A stretch of 44,401 nt of DNA, from positions 1-44,401 of the forward strand of contig JAKOOG010000028.1 in NCBI GenBank assembly GCA_022701545.1. Reading direction: 5' to 3'. The notes beneath the pieces are model-generated. The model ran no database searches and was not told the DNA's origin. It saw nothing but the letters and a program-made list of their open reading frames with translations. Position numbers and translations under genes: made by a program. Positions within the stretch are counted from its first letter, which is position 1. Every line of letters begins with the position of its first letter. Shown here piece after piece: positions 17,818 to 27,015 of this stretch. Source of the stretch: Weeksellaceae bacterium (GTDB lineage Bacteria > Bacteroidota > Bacteroidia > Flavobacteriales > Weeksellaceae).

Positions 17818-19085
17818 GCTTTTACATTTAACCCTCTTTCGGAGATTAAGTGTTCTCTTACTTTAAGATTTCTGTAGGTCGCGACAGGATCCAGTGCTGC
17901 ACCGGACTGCTGCCTGGCTGCTTTTAACAGGGGACGGACATCTGTTCTGTACGCATTCTGCAAGATCTCCTGGCACCGGACCACATCGTTATTCAACTGT
18001 GCATCTTTCAATGCCTTCTGGTCTACCAGAAGTGCCTGTGCATAAGCAATTAAGATGGCTTCCAGAGACTGGAGCAGATCCTCGAGCGGATCTTTGATGT
18101 TGTGGCTGGCATCGATCATCCACGCCGGATAAGGGTTCTGCGGATTGTTTTCCATTCCATACACCAATTCATTGAAGATCAGAAACAGGGCATAAGGTTT
18201 TATGGAACCGACCGTAAGATCATCATCCCCATATTTGCTGTCGTTGAAGTGGAATCCGCCGAGTTTCCCTTTATACATAAGGGTTGCCACGATCTGCTCA
18301 ATGTTTGAATTCGGAAGGTGATGCCCCAGATCCACCAAGGTATAGGCCCTCTCTCCGCAGGCATTCGCCAGCATAAAGGAGGTTCCCCAATCCTGAATCG
18401 TTGTTGAATAGAAATTCGGTTCATAAGGCTTATATTCAATGAATAATTTCCAGTCGTCCGGCATTCCGGCGTAAATTTCTTTCAGACTTTGTTCCGTTTT
18501 AGACAAAGCCGTCTGGAAATTCAGCTGTCCGGGGAAGCTTGCACCGTCTGCCAGCCAGACCGTTAGGCTTTTTGAGCCTAATTCCTTTCCGATTCTGATG
18601 ACTTCTTTATTATGTTCCACGGCATATGCCCTTACCTCTTCGTTCATTGCATTCAGAGAACCGAATTGATAAGACTGCAGGGCTCCGGGCTGATCCTGAA
18701 ACGTATTGGAATTCATGGCGTCGAAAACCAGTCCGTGAGCATCTGCCTTTTCTTTGATGGCCGGTACATCATTCGGAATATCCCACGGAATATGCAGGGA
18801 AACTGCTCCTGCAGAATGCGTCAGGGCGTGAATGAGGCCCACATCATCTAATTTCTGTTCCAATGTCGCCGGTTCCCCACCGTGAGAGAATCTTCCGAAA
18901 CGGGTTCCCCCGGCACCTAAGGCCCAGCTTGGAATCGCCACCTGAAAACTGGCAATTTTATTCACTATCTCAGCAACATTCGCTCCTGATTTTGTCAGTT
19001 TATTCTGTAGAAAATCATAATCGGCATTAAAATTTTCAGCTTCATTTTTGTTAAACTGTTCTATGATATCTTTTCCTATGATCAT
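17805..19085 (-). CDS. rhaI: L-rhamnose isomerase (RhaI, Pseudomonas-type)
   Basis: FQVAIPSWALGAGGTRFGRFSHGGEPATLEQKLDDVGLIHALT..., LVDLGHHLPNSNIEQIVA, GGFHFNDSKYGDDDLTVGSI. Confidence 0.92.
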   Translation of the reverse strand: MIIGKDIIEQFNKNEAENFNADYDFLQNKLTKSGANVAEIVNKIASFQVAIPSWALGAGGTRFGRFSHGGEPATLEQKLDDVGLIHALTHSAGAVSLHIPWDIPNDVPAIKEKADAHGLVFDAMNSNTFQDQPGALQSYQFGSLNAMNEEVRAYAVEHNKEVIRIGKELGSKSLTVWLADGASFPGQLNFQTALSKTEQSLKEIYAGMPDDWKLFIEYKPYEPNFYSTTIQDWGTSFMLANACGERAYTLVDLGHHLPNSNIEQIVATLMYKGKLGGFHFNDSKYGDDDLTVGSIKPYALFLIFNELVYGMENNPQNPYPAWMIDASHNIKDPLEDLLQSLEAILIAYAQALLVDQKALKDAQLNNDVVRCQEILQNAYRTDVRPLLKAARQQSGAALDPVATYRNLKVREHLISERGLNVKATGL

Positions 19086-19159
19086 GACTGATTTTTAAAA
19101 ATTGTAAATTAAATACGTTTAAGTTCTTGTTAACCTTAAATTCACGAGTTTTAATTAAA

Positions 19160-19192
19160 ACAATTGGACTTTTTATATTATACAATTGGACT
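19160..19192. repeat. Two direct copies of ACAATTGGACT, 22-nt period, upstream of rhaI
   Basis: Exact 11-nt matches at 19160-19170 and 19182-19192. Confidence 0.7.
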
Positions 19193-19280
19193 CAATCCCT
19201 TTAAGTGTCGTGTGTTTCGTGTCTTTGATGATAATCAAACGTCATTCAATTTAATAATTATACTTTTTAAGCATTAAAAT

Positions 19281-21383
19281 TTATCTCGGGAAAGCATTGG
19301 CCATACCTCCGTCTACATTGATGATATTTCCCGTGCTTTTATCCAGAATGGCTACACAGGCAAAAACGCCGTTGGCAATGTCTTCGGGAAGGATAATTTC
19401 GTTCAGTAAGTTTCTTTTTGCATAGAATGCCGGCAGTTCCTCAACGGTAATTCCGTTTGCTTTTGCACGGCCTTCCGCCCAGGAGCCTTCCCAGATTTTA
19501 CTCCCGACGATTACTCCGTCAGGATTTACAACATTTACCCGGATTTTATCTGCAGCCAGTTCTGCGGCCAATAATCTTGTCATATGCTGCTGCGCTGCTT
19601 TTGCGGTTCCGTAAGCTACGTTATTTGGACCTGCAACCAAGCCGTTTTTGCTGGCAATGTTTACAATATCTCCGCCTAATTTTTGCTTTTTCATGATCTC
19701 AGTTCCATTCTTTGCAATTAAGAACTGACCTTTCACCAATACATTTTCGAGAAGATCCCAATCTTTTGTCGTGGTGTCCTCTAGTGATTTGGAAATTGCC
19801 AAACCTGCAGAATGCACCAGAATATCAACACCTCCGAAAGCCAAAACAGTTTCTTTAAAAGCATCTGCAATATTTTCCTGGTCCGTCACATCACACGGAA
19901 CAGCGATCGCCTGATCCTTGCTGTATCTGGCAGCAGCAGCTTCAGCCGCTTCGTGATTCAGGTCCGTAAAAACCACGACAGCACCTTCAGCCACCATTTT
20001 GTCGGCGATGGCCTGCCCTATTCCACCACCGGCACCTGTTACGATGGCAATTTTTCTGGATAAAGGTTTTTCTTTCGGCATTCTCTGGAGTTTGGCTTCT
20101 TCCAGCAGCCAGTATTCGATGTCGAATGCTTCCTGTCTTGGTAATGAAGTATATTCAGAAATAGCTTCTGCCCCACGCATTACGTTGATTGCGTTTACAT
20201 AAAATTCACTGGCCACACGCGTGGTCTGTTTATCTTTTGAGAAACTGAACATCCCCACTCCCGGATAAATAATGACCACCGGATTCGGGTCCCGCATGGC
20301 AGGGCTGTTGGGATGCCTGCAGGTTTCGTAATACGCTTTGTATTCCTGTCTGTACTGTTCGAAAAGAGGATTCAGTTTATCTGAAATCGCTTTGGAATCG
20401 CTTAAATCTTCATTTTTATCTAAAGTCAGCACCAAAGGCTGAATTTTAGTCCTTAAAAAATGATCCGGACAAGAAGTTCCCAGTGGGGCCAGTCTTTCCA
20501 GGTCATGGCTGTTGATGAATTCCAAAACGGCATCACTGTCTGTAAAATGACCGACCATCCTGTTTTCTGAAGAAGCCAAACCTCTAAGAAGAGGCATCAA
20601 CTGAGCCGCTTTGTTTTTACGTTCATCAGGTGGCAGAGATTCTATTTTCTGTCCGCCAAAAACCTCGCCTTTCTCCTCTATTTTCCGGGCGATATATTCG
20701 GAAGCCGTTTCAATCACTTCCAGGCTGTTCAGATAGCATTCATAAGAAGTTTCGCCCCAGGTAAAAAGCCCATGGCTTCCCAGCACGATTCCCCTGATTC
20801 CGGGATTGTCTGCCAAACATTTCTCCAGCTGTAAACCTAGATCGAAACCGGGTCTCTGCCACGGCACCCAACCCATGGTATCGCCCCAGATTTCTCTGGT
20901 AACGGCTTCGCTGTCTTTTGCGGCAGCCACGGCAATCAGGGCGTCCGGGTGAAGGTGGTCGATATGCTTAAAGGGAAGCAAACCGTGAAGCGGCGTATCA
21001 ATGGAAGGTGCTTTGCTGTCCAGATCATAAATACAGTGATCGAATAAGCCCACCATTCTGTCTTCATCTGCCAGGCCTTCATAGACATTTTTCAGATTAC
21101 GCAATCTTTCGGTGTACAAACCTGCAATCCCTTTTCTTGTTAAGGTTCCGATGTCACCACCCGAACCTTTTACCCACATTACCTCAACCTCTTCATTTGT
21201 TAAAGGATCTTTTTCAATGGTTTTACAGCTGGTGTTTCCTCCTCCGTAATTGGTAATCCTTAAGTCTGCCCCTAAGATATTAGAACGGTATAAAAATAAG
21301 GCGATCTGGTCTTCTCCGAAAGAAGCGGCTCTATTTTCATCCCATAAATAGTCTACATATCTGAATGTTTTTACTTTTTCCAT
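19281..21383 (-). CDS. rhaE: Bifunctional L-rhamnulose-1-phosphate aldolase / L-lactaldehyde dehydrogenase (class II aldolase + SDR)
   Basis: N-term ITNYGGGNTSCKT...MWVKGSGGDIGTL...HGLLPFKHIDHLHPDALIA; C-term SDR IAIVTGAGGGIGQAIA...YGTAKAAQQHMTRLLAAELA. Confidence 0.93.
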   Translation of the reverse strand: MEKVKTFRYVDYLWDENRAASFGEDQIALFLYRSNILGADLRITNYGGGNTSCKTIEKDPLTNEEVEVMWVKGSGGDIGTLTRKGIAGLYTERLRNLKNVYEGLADEDRMVGLFDHCIYDLDSKAPSIDTPLHGLLPFKHIDHLHPDALIAVAAAKDSEAVTREIWGDTMGWVPWQRPGFDLGLQLEKCLADNPGIRGIVLGSHGLFTWGETSYECYLNSLEVIETASEYIARKIEEKGEVFGGQKIESLPPDERKNKAAQLMPLLRGLASSENRMVGHFTDSDAVLEFINSHDLERLAPLGTSCPDHFLRTKIQPLVLTLDKNEDLSDSKAISDKLNPLFEQYRQEYKAYYETCRHPNSPAMRDPNPVVIIYPGVGMFSFSKDKQTTRVASEFYVNAINVMRGAEAISEYTSLPRQEAFDIEYWLLEEAKLQRMPKEKPLSRKIAIVTGAGGGIGQAIADKMVAEGAVVVFTDLNHEAAEAAAARYSKDQAIAVPCDVTDQENIADAFKETVLAFGGVDILVHSAGLAISKSLEDTTTKDWDLLENVLVKGQFLIAKNGTEIMKKQKLGGDIVNIASKNGLVAGPNNVAYGTAKAAQQHMTRLLAAELAADKIRVNVVNPDGVIVGSKIWEGSWAEGRAKANGITVEELPAFYAKRNLLNEIILPEDIANGVFACVAILDKSTGNIINVDGGMANAFPR

Positions 21384-21412
21384 TGTCGGTTTTCTGTTTC
21401 TAAATTTTTACC

Positions 21413-21457
21413 CAAAATTAGACTGTTCTGATTTCTGCGGCATCCCGTACTATACTG
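21413..21457 (-). promoter_or_regulatory. Promoter element CAG-N7-CGGGAT-N21-TAATTTTG upstream of rhaE
   Basis: Minus strand: CAGTATAGTA CGGGATGCCG... TAATTTTG; identical spacing to the CAGGAT promoters. Confidence 0.5.
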
Positions 21458-21579
21458 CCGGATGCTGTATTTAAAGATAAATTAATATCGCTGTGTTATT
21501 TAAGTCATCTTACATCAGATGATAACAACCTGATGAATGGGTATATTATAAATATTCTGTGATTTGATGCGTTTTACTT

Positions 21580-23649
21580 TTAATATCCGGGCAATTGCGT
21601 CAGGTTAGGATTATCGATCATTGGATGCCCGGCGGAAGCTGCGGCAAACGGAAGCAATTCTGTTTTGTTTGGCTTAAAGCCGAAAAAGAGCCCGTCGGTA
21701 TCCGATTCGATCCAGCTTGGATAGGTCCCGTTGTTTTCAGTATACCCGAACGGCTTGGAATACATGCTGCTTCCCATTTGCAAGGTATTAAAGCCGGCTT
21801 TGAATCCGACCGCTTTTCTCGCATTACCGTTAAATGTGCTTGTATAAGCCTGGAACATCTGGGTAGGATACCATTTGTCATCGGCCTGGTAAGCGATACC
21901 GTGTGCTGCTACAATTGTTGCCAGTGTCGCCTGGTATGCCGCGTAATTTGCCTGATTGGTCGGTACATTCTGGATGGCAGCGATCTCGGCAGGACTGGTA
22001 ATATCAATATAAGGCAATGCCAGAAACGGATCCCCGTAAACCTGGGCATTCTTATGGAATTTATACAGCCTGTACGTGGCGATATTGGCGTATTTTCCAA
22101 CCTTTTTGGACAGGTCTTTCATATCCTGGCGGGTGGCATTGATTTCAGTCGTCAGGCTGTTGGTCCTGATAAGATCTGTACGGAGATTGAACTCGCCTGC
22201 GAATTCCCATTTCCTTTCCTGCACGATCGCCTGAAGGAAATCGTTCTGTCCGGCAGGGACAGGCAACGACCCGATACCGGCTCTCGTGCGGACGGCCATC
22301 AGCGCAGCATTGGCAGCGGCTGTAGGGCCATTATTCAGGTAATTCTGGGTTTCTGCATACATCAGCAGGACATCAGCGTATCTTAGAACCGGAATATTGA
22401 GGTTTCTGTCACTGGCTGCCTGAGGTTCCACACACCAGGAAAGCCTGAACTTACCGGGCATAATCGCAGAATATGGGGTGCCTACGTCAACCCACGTATC
22501 GGAGGCGGCACCGGTATCCAGAAAATAGATGCTGTATGAAGTACAGGACACATCCCTGCGGGTATCGTTGCTGTTAAAGGAAAGATAATACGAAGGCAGC
22601 ATAAACTGCTGTGCAGAACGGGAGCCATATACGCCTCCACGGGATCCCGGATGCGCATAGACCTGAAATGCGGAATTCGTATTTTGGCCATAAGAAGCGA
22701 TATGCCAAAGCATCTCGGAGTTTACGGTTCCGTAATTTCTCCGGCAGAAATTAAACCATAAAGCTTCGAAACCGCTTTTTCCGCCTTGGCTCTGCACCAA
22801 GCTTTTGGTTCCTCCATTGATAATGGCTGCACAGGCGTTGTCTGCAATCTGATAAAGTTCCTTAACCCGGTTAATATCCGCACGGCGCGATACGATGCCG
22901 GGATTTGAGGTATTGAGTTCCCAACGCAGAGAATATCCCGCCGCATATAATGCAATTCTGGCTAAAAGTGCGTTGATGCCTTCTTTTGATAATCTTTCGG
23001 TAGTCCCGAAACCGCTTTGTGACAGCGAAGGTACGGTAACCGTAGCTTCCTGCAGGTCACTTACGATCCGGTCATAAATCACATCACGGGAAGCCCGTTT
23101 GGGATAAAACGTATTCGGGTCATTGGGATCCAGGGATTCCAAAGGTTCCCAGACGGCAGGTACATCTCCGTAGATCCTGATCAGGTTATAATAACAAAAA
23201 GCACGGATGGCTTTTACCTCACCGATTAAGGCATCGCGTTTGGCACCGGCCGGCATTCCGGCTAATTTGCTGGCTGCGATATTGGTACGTTCGATAACAG
23301 CGTACATGGCGGAATAAATCCCCGTTACGGTAAACGGCGTATACGCATCATAATTATAGTTGGCAATGTTGTATTTGGAATTGTTGAGGGCTTCATTGGA
23401 ATGAACCACCGTGTCACCGGCGCCCAGCTGGTAAAACATTTCGGTAGGGATTAGACCCCTGTAACATCCCAGAACAAACATTTCCGCCGTCTGAAGATTG
23501 TCAAAAACCGTATCGGCATCAGCATTATTATAAGACGGCTGATCCAGAAAATCATCACTACAGGAGTTGGAAGCCAAAACAGCAAGAAAAAGAGAGGAAA
23601 ATACAGCCGCTTTCCTGATAAACTTTTGTTGGTTGAATATATTTTTCAT
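21580..23649 (-). CDS. SusD/RagB-family outer-membrane glycan-binding lipoprotein
   Basis: Lipobox NSCSDDFLDQPS; AEMFVLGCYRGL, IRAFCYYNLIRIYGDVP, PVLRYADVLLMYAETQN; follows SusC by 20 nt. Confidence 0.95.
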   Translation of the reverse strand: MKNIFNQQKFIRKAAVFSSLFLAVLASNSCSDDFLDQPSYNNADADTVFDNLQTAEMFVLGCYRGLIPTEMFYQLGAGDTVVHSNEALNNSKYNIANYNYDAYTPFTVTGIYSAMYAVIERTNIAASKLAGMPAGAKRDALIGEVKAIRAFCYYNLIRIYGDVPAVWEPLESLDPNDPNTFYPKRASRDVIYDRIVSDLQEATVTVPSLSQSGFGTTERLSKEGINALLARIALYAAGYSLRWELNTSNPGIVSRRADINRVKELYQIADNACAAIINGGTKSLVQSQGGKSGFEALWFNFCRRNYGTVNSEMLWHIASYGQNTNSAFQVYAHPGSRGGVYGSRSAQQFMLPSYYLSFNSNDTRRDVSCTSYSIYFLDTGAASDTWVDVGTPYSAIMPGKFRLSWCVEPQAASDRNLNIPVLRYADVLLMYAETQNYLNNGPTAAANAALMAVRTRAGIGSLPVPAGQNDFLQAIVQERKWEFAGEFNLRTDLIRTNSLTTEINATRQDMKDLSKKVGKYANIATYRLYKFHKNAQVYGDPFLALPYIDITSPAEIAAIQNVPTNQANYAAYQATLATIVAAHGIAYQADDKWYPTQMFQAYTSTFNGNARKAVGFKAGFNTLQMGSSMYSKPFGYTENNGTYPSWIESDTDGLFFGFKPNKTELLPFAAASAGHPMIDNPNLTQLPGY

Positions 23650-23669
23650 TTTAAATTCAGTTAAAAAAA

Positions 23670-26600
23670 TTAAAAAGTTAAATTGATACCGAGCACATAG
23701 CTTCTTGATCTCGGGAATGTAGAACTGTCGTATCCCGGCGTTACCGCGACACCGCTGGCAGCAGAAACCTCCGGATCATAGCCTGAATATCCCGTAATTG
23801 TTGCCAGGTTGTTAACCGTGAAATAGATTCTGGCACTGGTGACCATAATATCTTTCAGATAGTTTTTCGGCAATGAATATCCCAGGGTCAGCTGTGCAAT
23901 TCTAAGATATGAACCGTCTTCCACATAATAGGATGAGGGATAAGTAATAGCCTGCGTATTGGTGTTGCTTAAACTCCAGAGACGGGAATCCTCATCCGGA
24001 TTGAGCTCTTTCAGCCGGACGAGGTTGTTGGTCTGCTGCCCGGTATTGGGATCGATCAGATGGTAAAAATTATTCCCGAATTCGGACGGGACATTCTGAA
24101 ACAGCGAATACGGGCTCAAACTATGTTTTGTAGCGTTATAGATGTCCCCTCCGACGCTGAATTTCATGAAAATAGCCAGATCGAACCCTTTGTATGCAAA
24201 ATTATTGCTGATCCCTCCAATAAAATCGGGGGTTGCATCCCCGATCTTTACCATTTTTCTCGTAAACTGATCCCCTGCTGCATTATCTGCCGCAAATTTG
24301 ATGTCGCCGGGTTTCGGGGTTCCCGTTGCCGGCTTTACAACACCATCTTTCAGACTCAGCGTTCCGTTTGCATTCTGGATGAAATCATCGGTGGTATAGA
24401 TTCCCTGGTAAACGTATCCGTACATCTCTCCCAACTGCTCACCCACCCTTGCATAATAGGTAACGGCACCGGCCCTGTTGCTGCCGACGCTGAAGGTTCT
24501 GAAATCCTGTCCTTTTTCAAGGGAAAGAACTTTGGACCTGTTATGTCCGACGTTCAGATCGGTCGTCCATCTGAAATTATCCGACCGCAGGTTGATGGTA
24601 TTCAAGGTGAATTCAACACCCCTGTTTCTCATGTTCCCAATGTTCTGGTACTGCCTGGCATAGCCGGAAGAAACCGGTAAAACCGCCTGCAGCAGCATTC
24701 CGCTTACATTGTTGTTGTACCATTCGGTAGTCAGCCTGATCCTGTTGCTGAACAATGCGATGTCAGCTCCTATATTGGTAGACTTGAGTTCTTCCCACTT
24801 CAAATTGGGATTTCCAAGGTTGGTGCTTGTTACGTAAGCCGGGGTTCCCGGCGTATTGTTGATCGGATAATCCGTAATCGAGTAAGTCGTAATAAACAGA
24901 TTGTTCCCGATATCATTGTTTCCGGTGATTCCATATTCAAATCTGAGTTTAAAATCATTGATGATGTTTTTAATTTTGGAAGCCTGCCAGAAGCTTTCCT
25001 GCGATGCCCTCCAGGCAGCGGCTACTGACGGGAAAGTCCCCCATTTATTATTTTTCCCGAATTTTGATGAGCCGTCCTGTCTGATGGTAGCCGTTAAAAG
25101 ATACCGGTCATCATAATTATAGGTTACTCTTCCGAAGTATGACATTAAACTGGTGCTGCTCCGATCCACGGATTTATCAGAAACGGTTGCCGTACTGATA
25201 TCATTCAGCCCGAAATTCGGAAACGGAAACTTAATGAGCGTTAATGCATTGTTTTCCGACTGAGAATAAACGACTTCCTGGCCGATCAGTGCATTCAGCT
25301 TATGCTTATCCCTGAAGGTATTGTTGTAAGTAACCGTATTGGTGATCTGGTATCCGTAAGATTCATTATTCCCTATTTTCCCATTAATTCCTGTAGTCGT
25401 AGGATCGGTAAGGTAGGCTCTGGAGTTTTCATCGGAAAAAGCCATTGATTTGCTGTTTCTCCAGTTATACTGGCCTGCCGTTCTGAAAGTGAAGTTTTTT
25501 AAAAAATCGATCTCCAGTCCGGCATTGGCCACGAAATTTCTTGACCGTAGATTCGAAGTGGACGCATTGGTTTCAATGAAAGGATTCTCCGTATCATACC
25601 CCGGTTCCAGCGCAGAAAAATCACCGTAGGTCTGCGTATTGTAAAGCTCATCCAGTGTAAAACGCGTCCCCCCTGTGATCGGCTGCAGCAGAATTTTCTT
25701 CATTCCGGAGTAAGTACCGCCCCCATTAAGGGAATTGGAATTGAACATTGAGTTGAAATCTACCCTGACCCCCTTATACAACTGGGAATTAACATTTACC
25801 CTCAGAGAGTTTCTTGTTTCACTGAAATTATTCAGCAAGCCGTTCTGTTTGTTATAATTGTAGCTTACAAAGGCCTGGGTTTTATCCGTTCCTACGGAAA
25901 AATTAAAATTGTGGTTTTGCGTTACGCCGGTACCGCCCAGCATTTTCTCCTGCCAATCCAGCGTCGGGGCGTTGGCATATCTGTTGTTGATCCTGCTGTA
26001 GACGCCCGTGTAAAAACCCGGTGAGTCCGCAGATAGGTTATCATCGAAGATGCTGCTCCATTGTGGTGTGCGTCCCGCAAGCTGGGCCAATTCATACTGG
26101 TATTTTACATAAGAACCTGCATCCGACAGCATATCGAGCTTTTTGGAAAGCACATCGAATGACATGAAAGAGTTATAATTGACGGTCGTTCTGCCTTTCT
26201 TTCCGCTTTTCGTTTTGATAACGATAATACCATTGGAACCCCGGGCACCGTAGATGGCAATGGCCGAAGCGCCTTTCAGTACATCAATACTTTCGATATC
26301 GTTAGGATTGATAATATTCAAAGCATTGTCAAGCTGGAAACCGTCTACAATATACAACGGCTCTGTTCCCTGAGTGATGGAAGCCCCGCCCCGAATCGTT
26401 ACATTGGCCCCTGCTCCCGGAGCACCGCCGGCCGTAACGATATTCAACCCTGCCGCTCTTCCCTGTAACGCCTGTAAGGCATTCATGGCCGGTGTTGCCG
26501 CGAGCTCTTTTGCAGACACTGAAGATACCGATCCCGTTAAGTCTGATTTTTTTACTTTTCCGTAGCCGATAACCACTACTTCTTCAATATCTTTAGTCTT

Positions 26601-26711
26601 GTCTTTCACAGTGTCATTTACTGTCTGCTGTCCGAATACAAAGCCGGACGCGAGCAAAAATAGGGGTGCGACAAGTGGCTTAAAATTCTTCTGTTTGATT
26701 TTAATAGACAT
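23670..26711 (-). CDS. SusC/RagA-family TonB-dependent transporter
   Basis: EEVVVIGYGKVKKSDLTGSVSSVSAKEL, ALQGRAAGLNI, DPNDIESIDVLKGASAIAIYGARGSNGIIVIKTK-type plug (here NPNDIESIDVLKG); C-terminal aromatic F. Confidence 0.96.
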   Translation of the reverse strand: MSIKIKQKNFKPLVAPLFLLASGFVFGQQTVNDTVKDKTKDIEEVVVIGYGKVKKSDLTGSVSSVSAKELAATPAMNALQALQGRAAGLNIVTAGGAPGAGANVTIRGGASITQGTEPLYIVDGFQLDNALNIINPNDIESIDVLKGASAIAIYGARGSNGIIVIKTKSGKKGRTTVNYNSFMSFDVLSKKLDMLSDAGSYVKYQYELAQLAGRTPQWSSIFDDNLSADSPGFYTGVYSRINNRYANAPTLDWQEKMLGGTGVTQNHNFNFSVGTDKTQAFVSYNYNKQNGLLNNFSETRNSLRVNVNSQLYKGVRVDFNSMFNSNSLNGGGTYSGMKKILLQPITGGTRFTLDELYNTQTYGDFSALEPGYDTENPFIETNASTSNLRSRNFVANAGLEIDFLKNFTFRTAGQYNWRNSKSMAFSDENSRAYLTDPTTTGINGKIGNNESYGYQITNTVTYNNTFRDKHKLNALIGQEVVYSQSENNALTLIKFPFPNFGLNDISTATVSDKSVDRSSTSLMSYFGRVTYNYDDRYLLTATIRQDGSSKFGKNNKWGTFPSVAAAWRASQESFWQASKIKNIINDFKLRFEYGITGNNDIGNNLFITTYSITDYPINNTPGTPAYVTSTNLGNPNLKWEELKSTNIGADIALFSNRIRLTTEWYNNNVSGMLLQAVLPVSSGYARQYQNIGNMRNRGVEFTLNTINLRSDNFRWTTDLNVGHNRSKVLSLEKGQDFRTFSVGSNRAGAVTYYARVGEQLGEMYGYVYQGIYTTDDFIQNANGTLSLKDGVVKPATGTPKPGDIKFAADNAAGDQFTRKMVKIGDATPDFIGGISNNFAYKGFDLAIFMKFSVGGDIYNATKHSLSPYSLFQNVPSEFGNNFYHLIDPNTGQQTNNLVRLKELNPDEDSRLWSLSNTNTQAITYPSSYYVEDGSYLRIAQLTLGYSLPKNYLKDIMVTSARIYFTVNNLATITGYSGYDPEVSAASGVAVTPGYDSSTFPRSRSYVLGINLTF

Positions 26712-26730
26712 ATATAAATTTTTACATTAC

Positions 26731-26774
26731 CAAAATACACCGTTACAAAAATTCAGGCATCCTGCCATATCCTG
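26731..26774 (-). promoter_or_regulatory. Promoter element CAGGAT-N4-CAGGAT-N21-TATTTTG upstream of susC
   Basis: Minus strand CAGGATATGG CAGGATGCC... TATTTTGG; half-sites start at 26774 and 26764. Confidence 0.65.
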
Positions 26775-26934
26775 CATCAAAATCTTCATCATTTGACCCG
26801 AATAAATATTAAATTCATAATTACCAGGTAGAAACCATACTTATTTAATCACATTATATAGAATTAAATTTAAAATCCGCAACCAATGCCTTTGATGGAA
26901 ATATAAGGCTCTCCGGAATATTATGCTCATCATA

Positions 26935-26961
26935 CAAAAGGTGCTGAGTAGCCCAGCACCT
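26935..26961 (-). terminator. Terminator downstream of rhaT
   Basis: Minus strand AGGTGCTG-ggctact-CAGCACCTTTTG. Confidence 0.7.
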
Positions 26962-27015
26962 CGATGAATAAAACTTTATGAAAACTATATGAATAATATG
27001 ATTTAAAAAGAAATT

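Noticed and set aside
21513-21535. CATCAG...CTGATG hairpin after susD
   Set aside because: Only a 6-bp stem without a T-tract; too weak to call a terminator.
21595-22386. 263-aa plus-strand ORF
   Set aside because: Fully antisense to susD, no family resemblance; by-product of codon usage.
24060-24680. 206-aa plus-strand ORF
   Set aside because: Antisense to susC, low-complexity/implausible composition.
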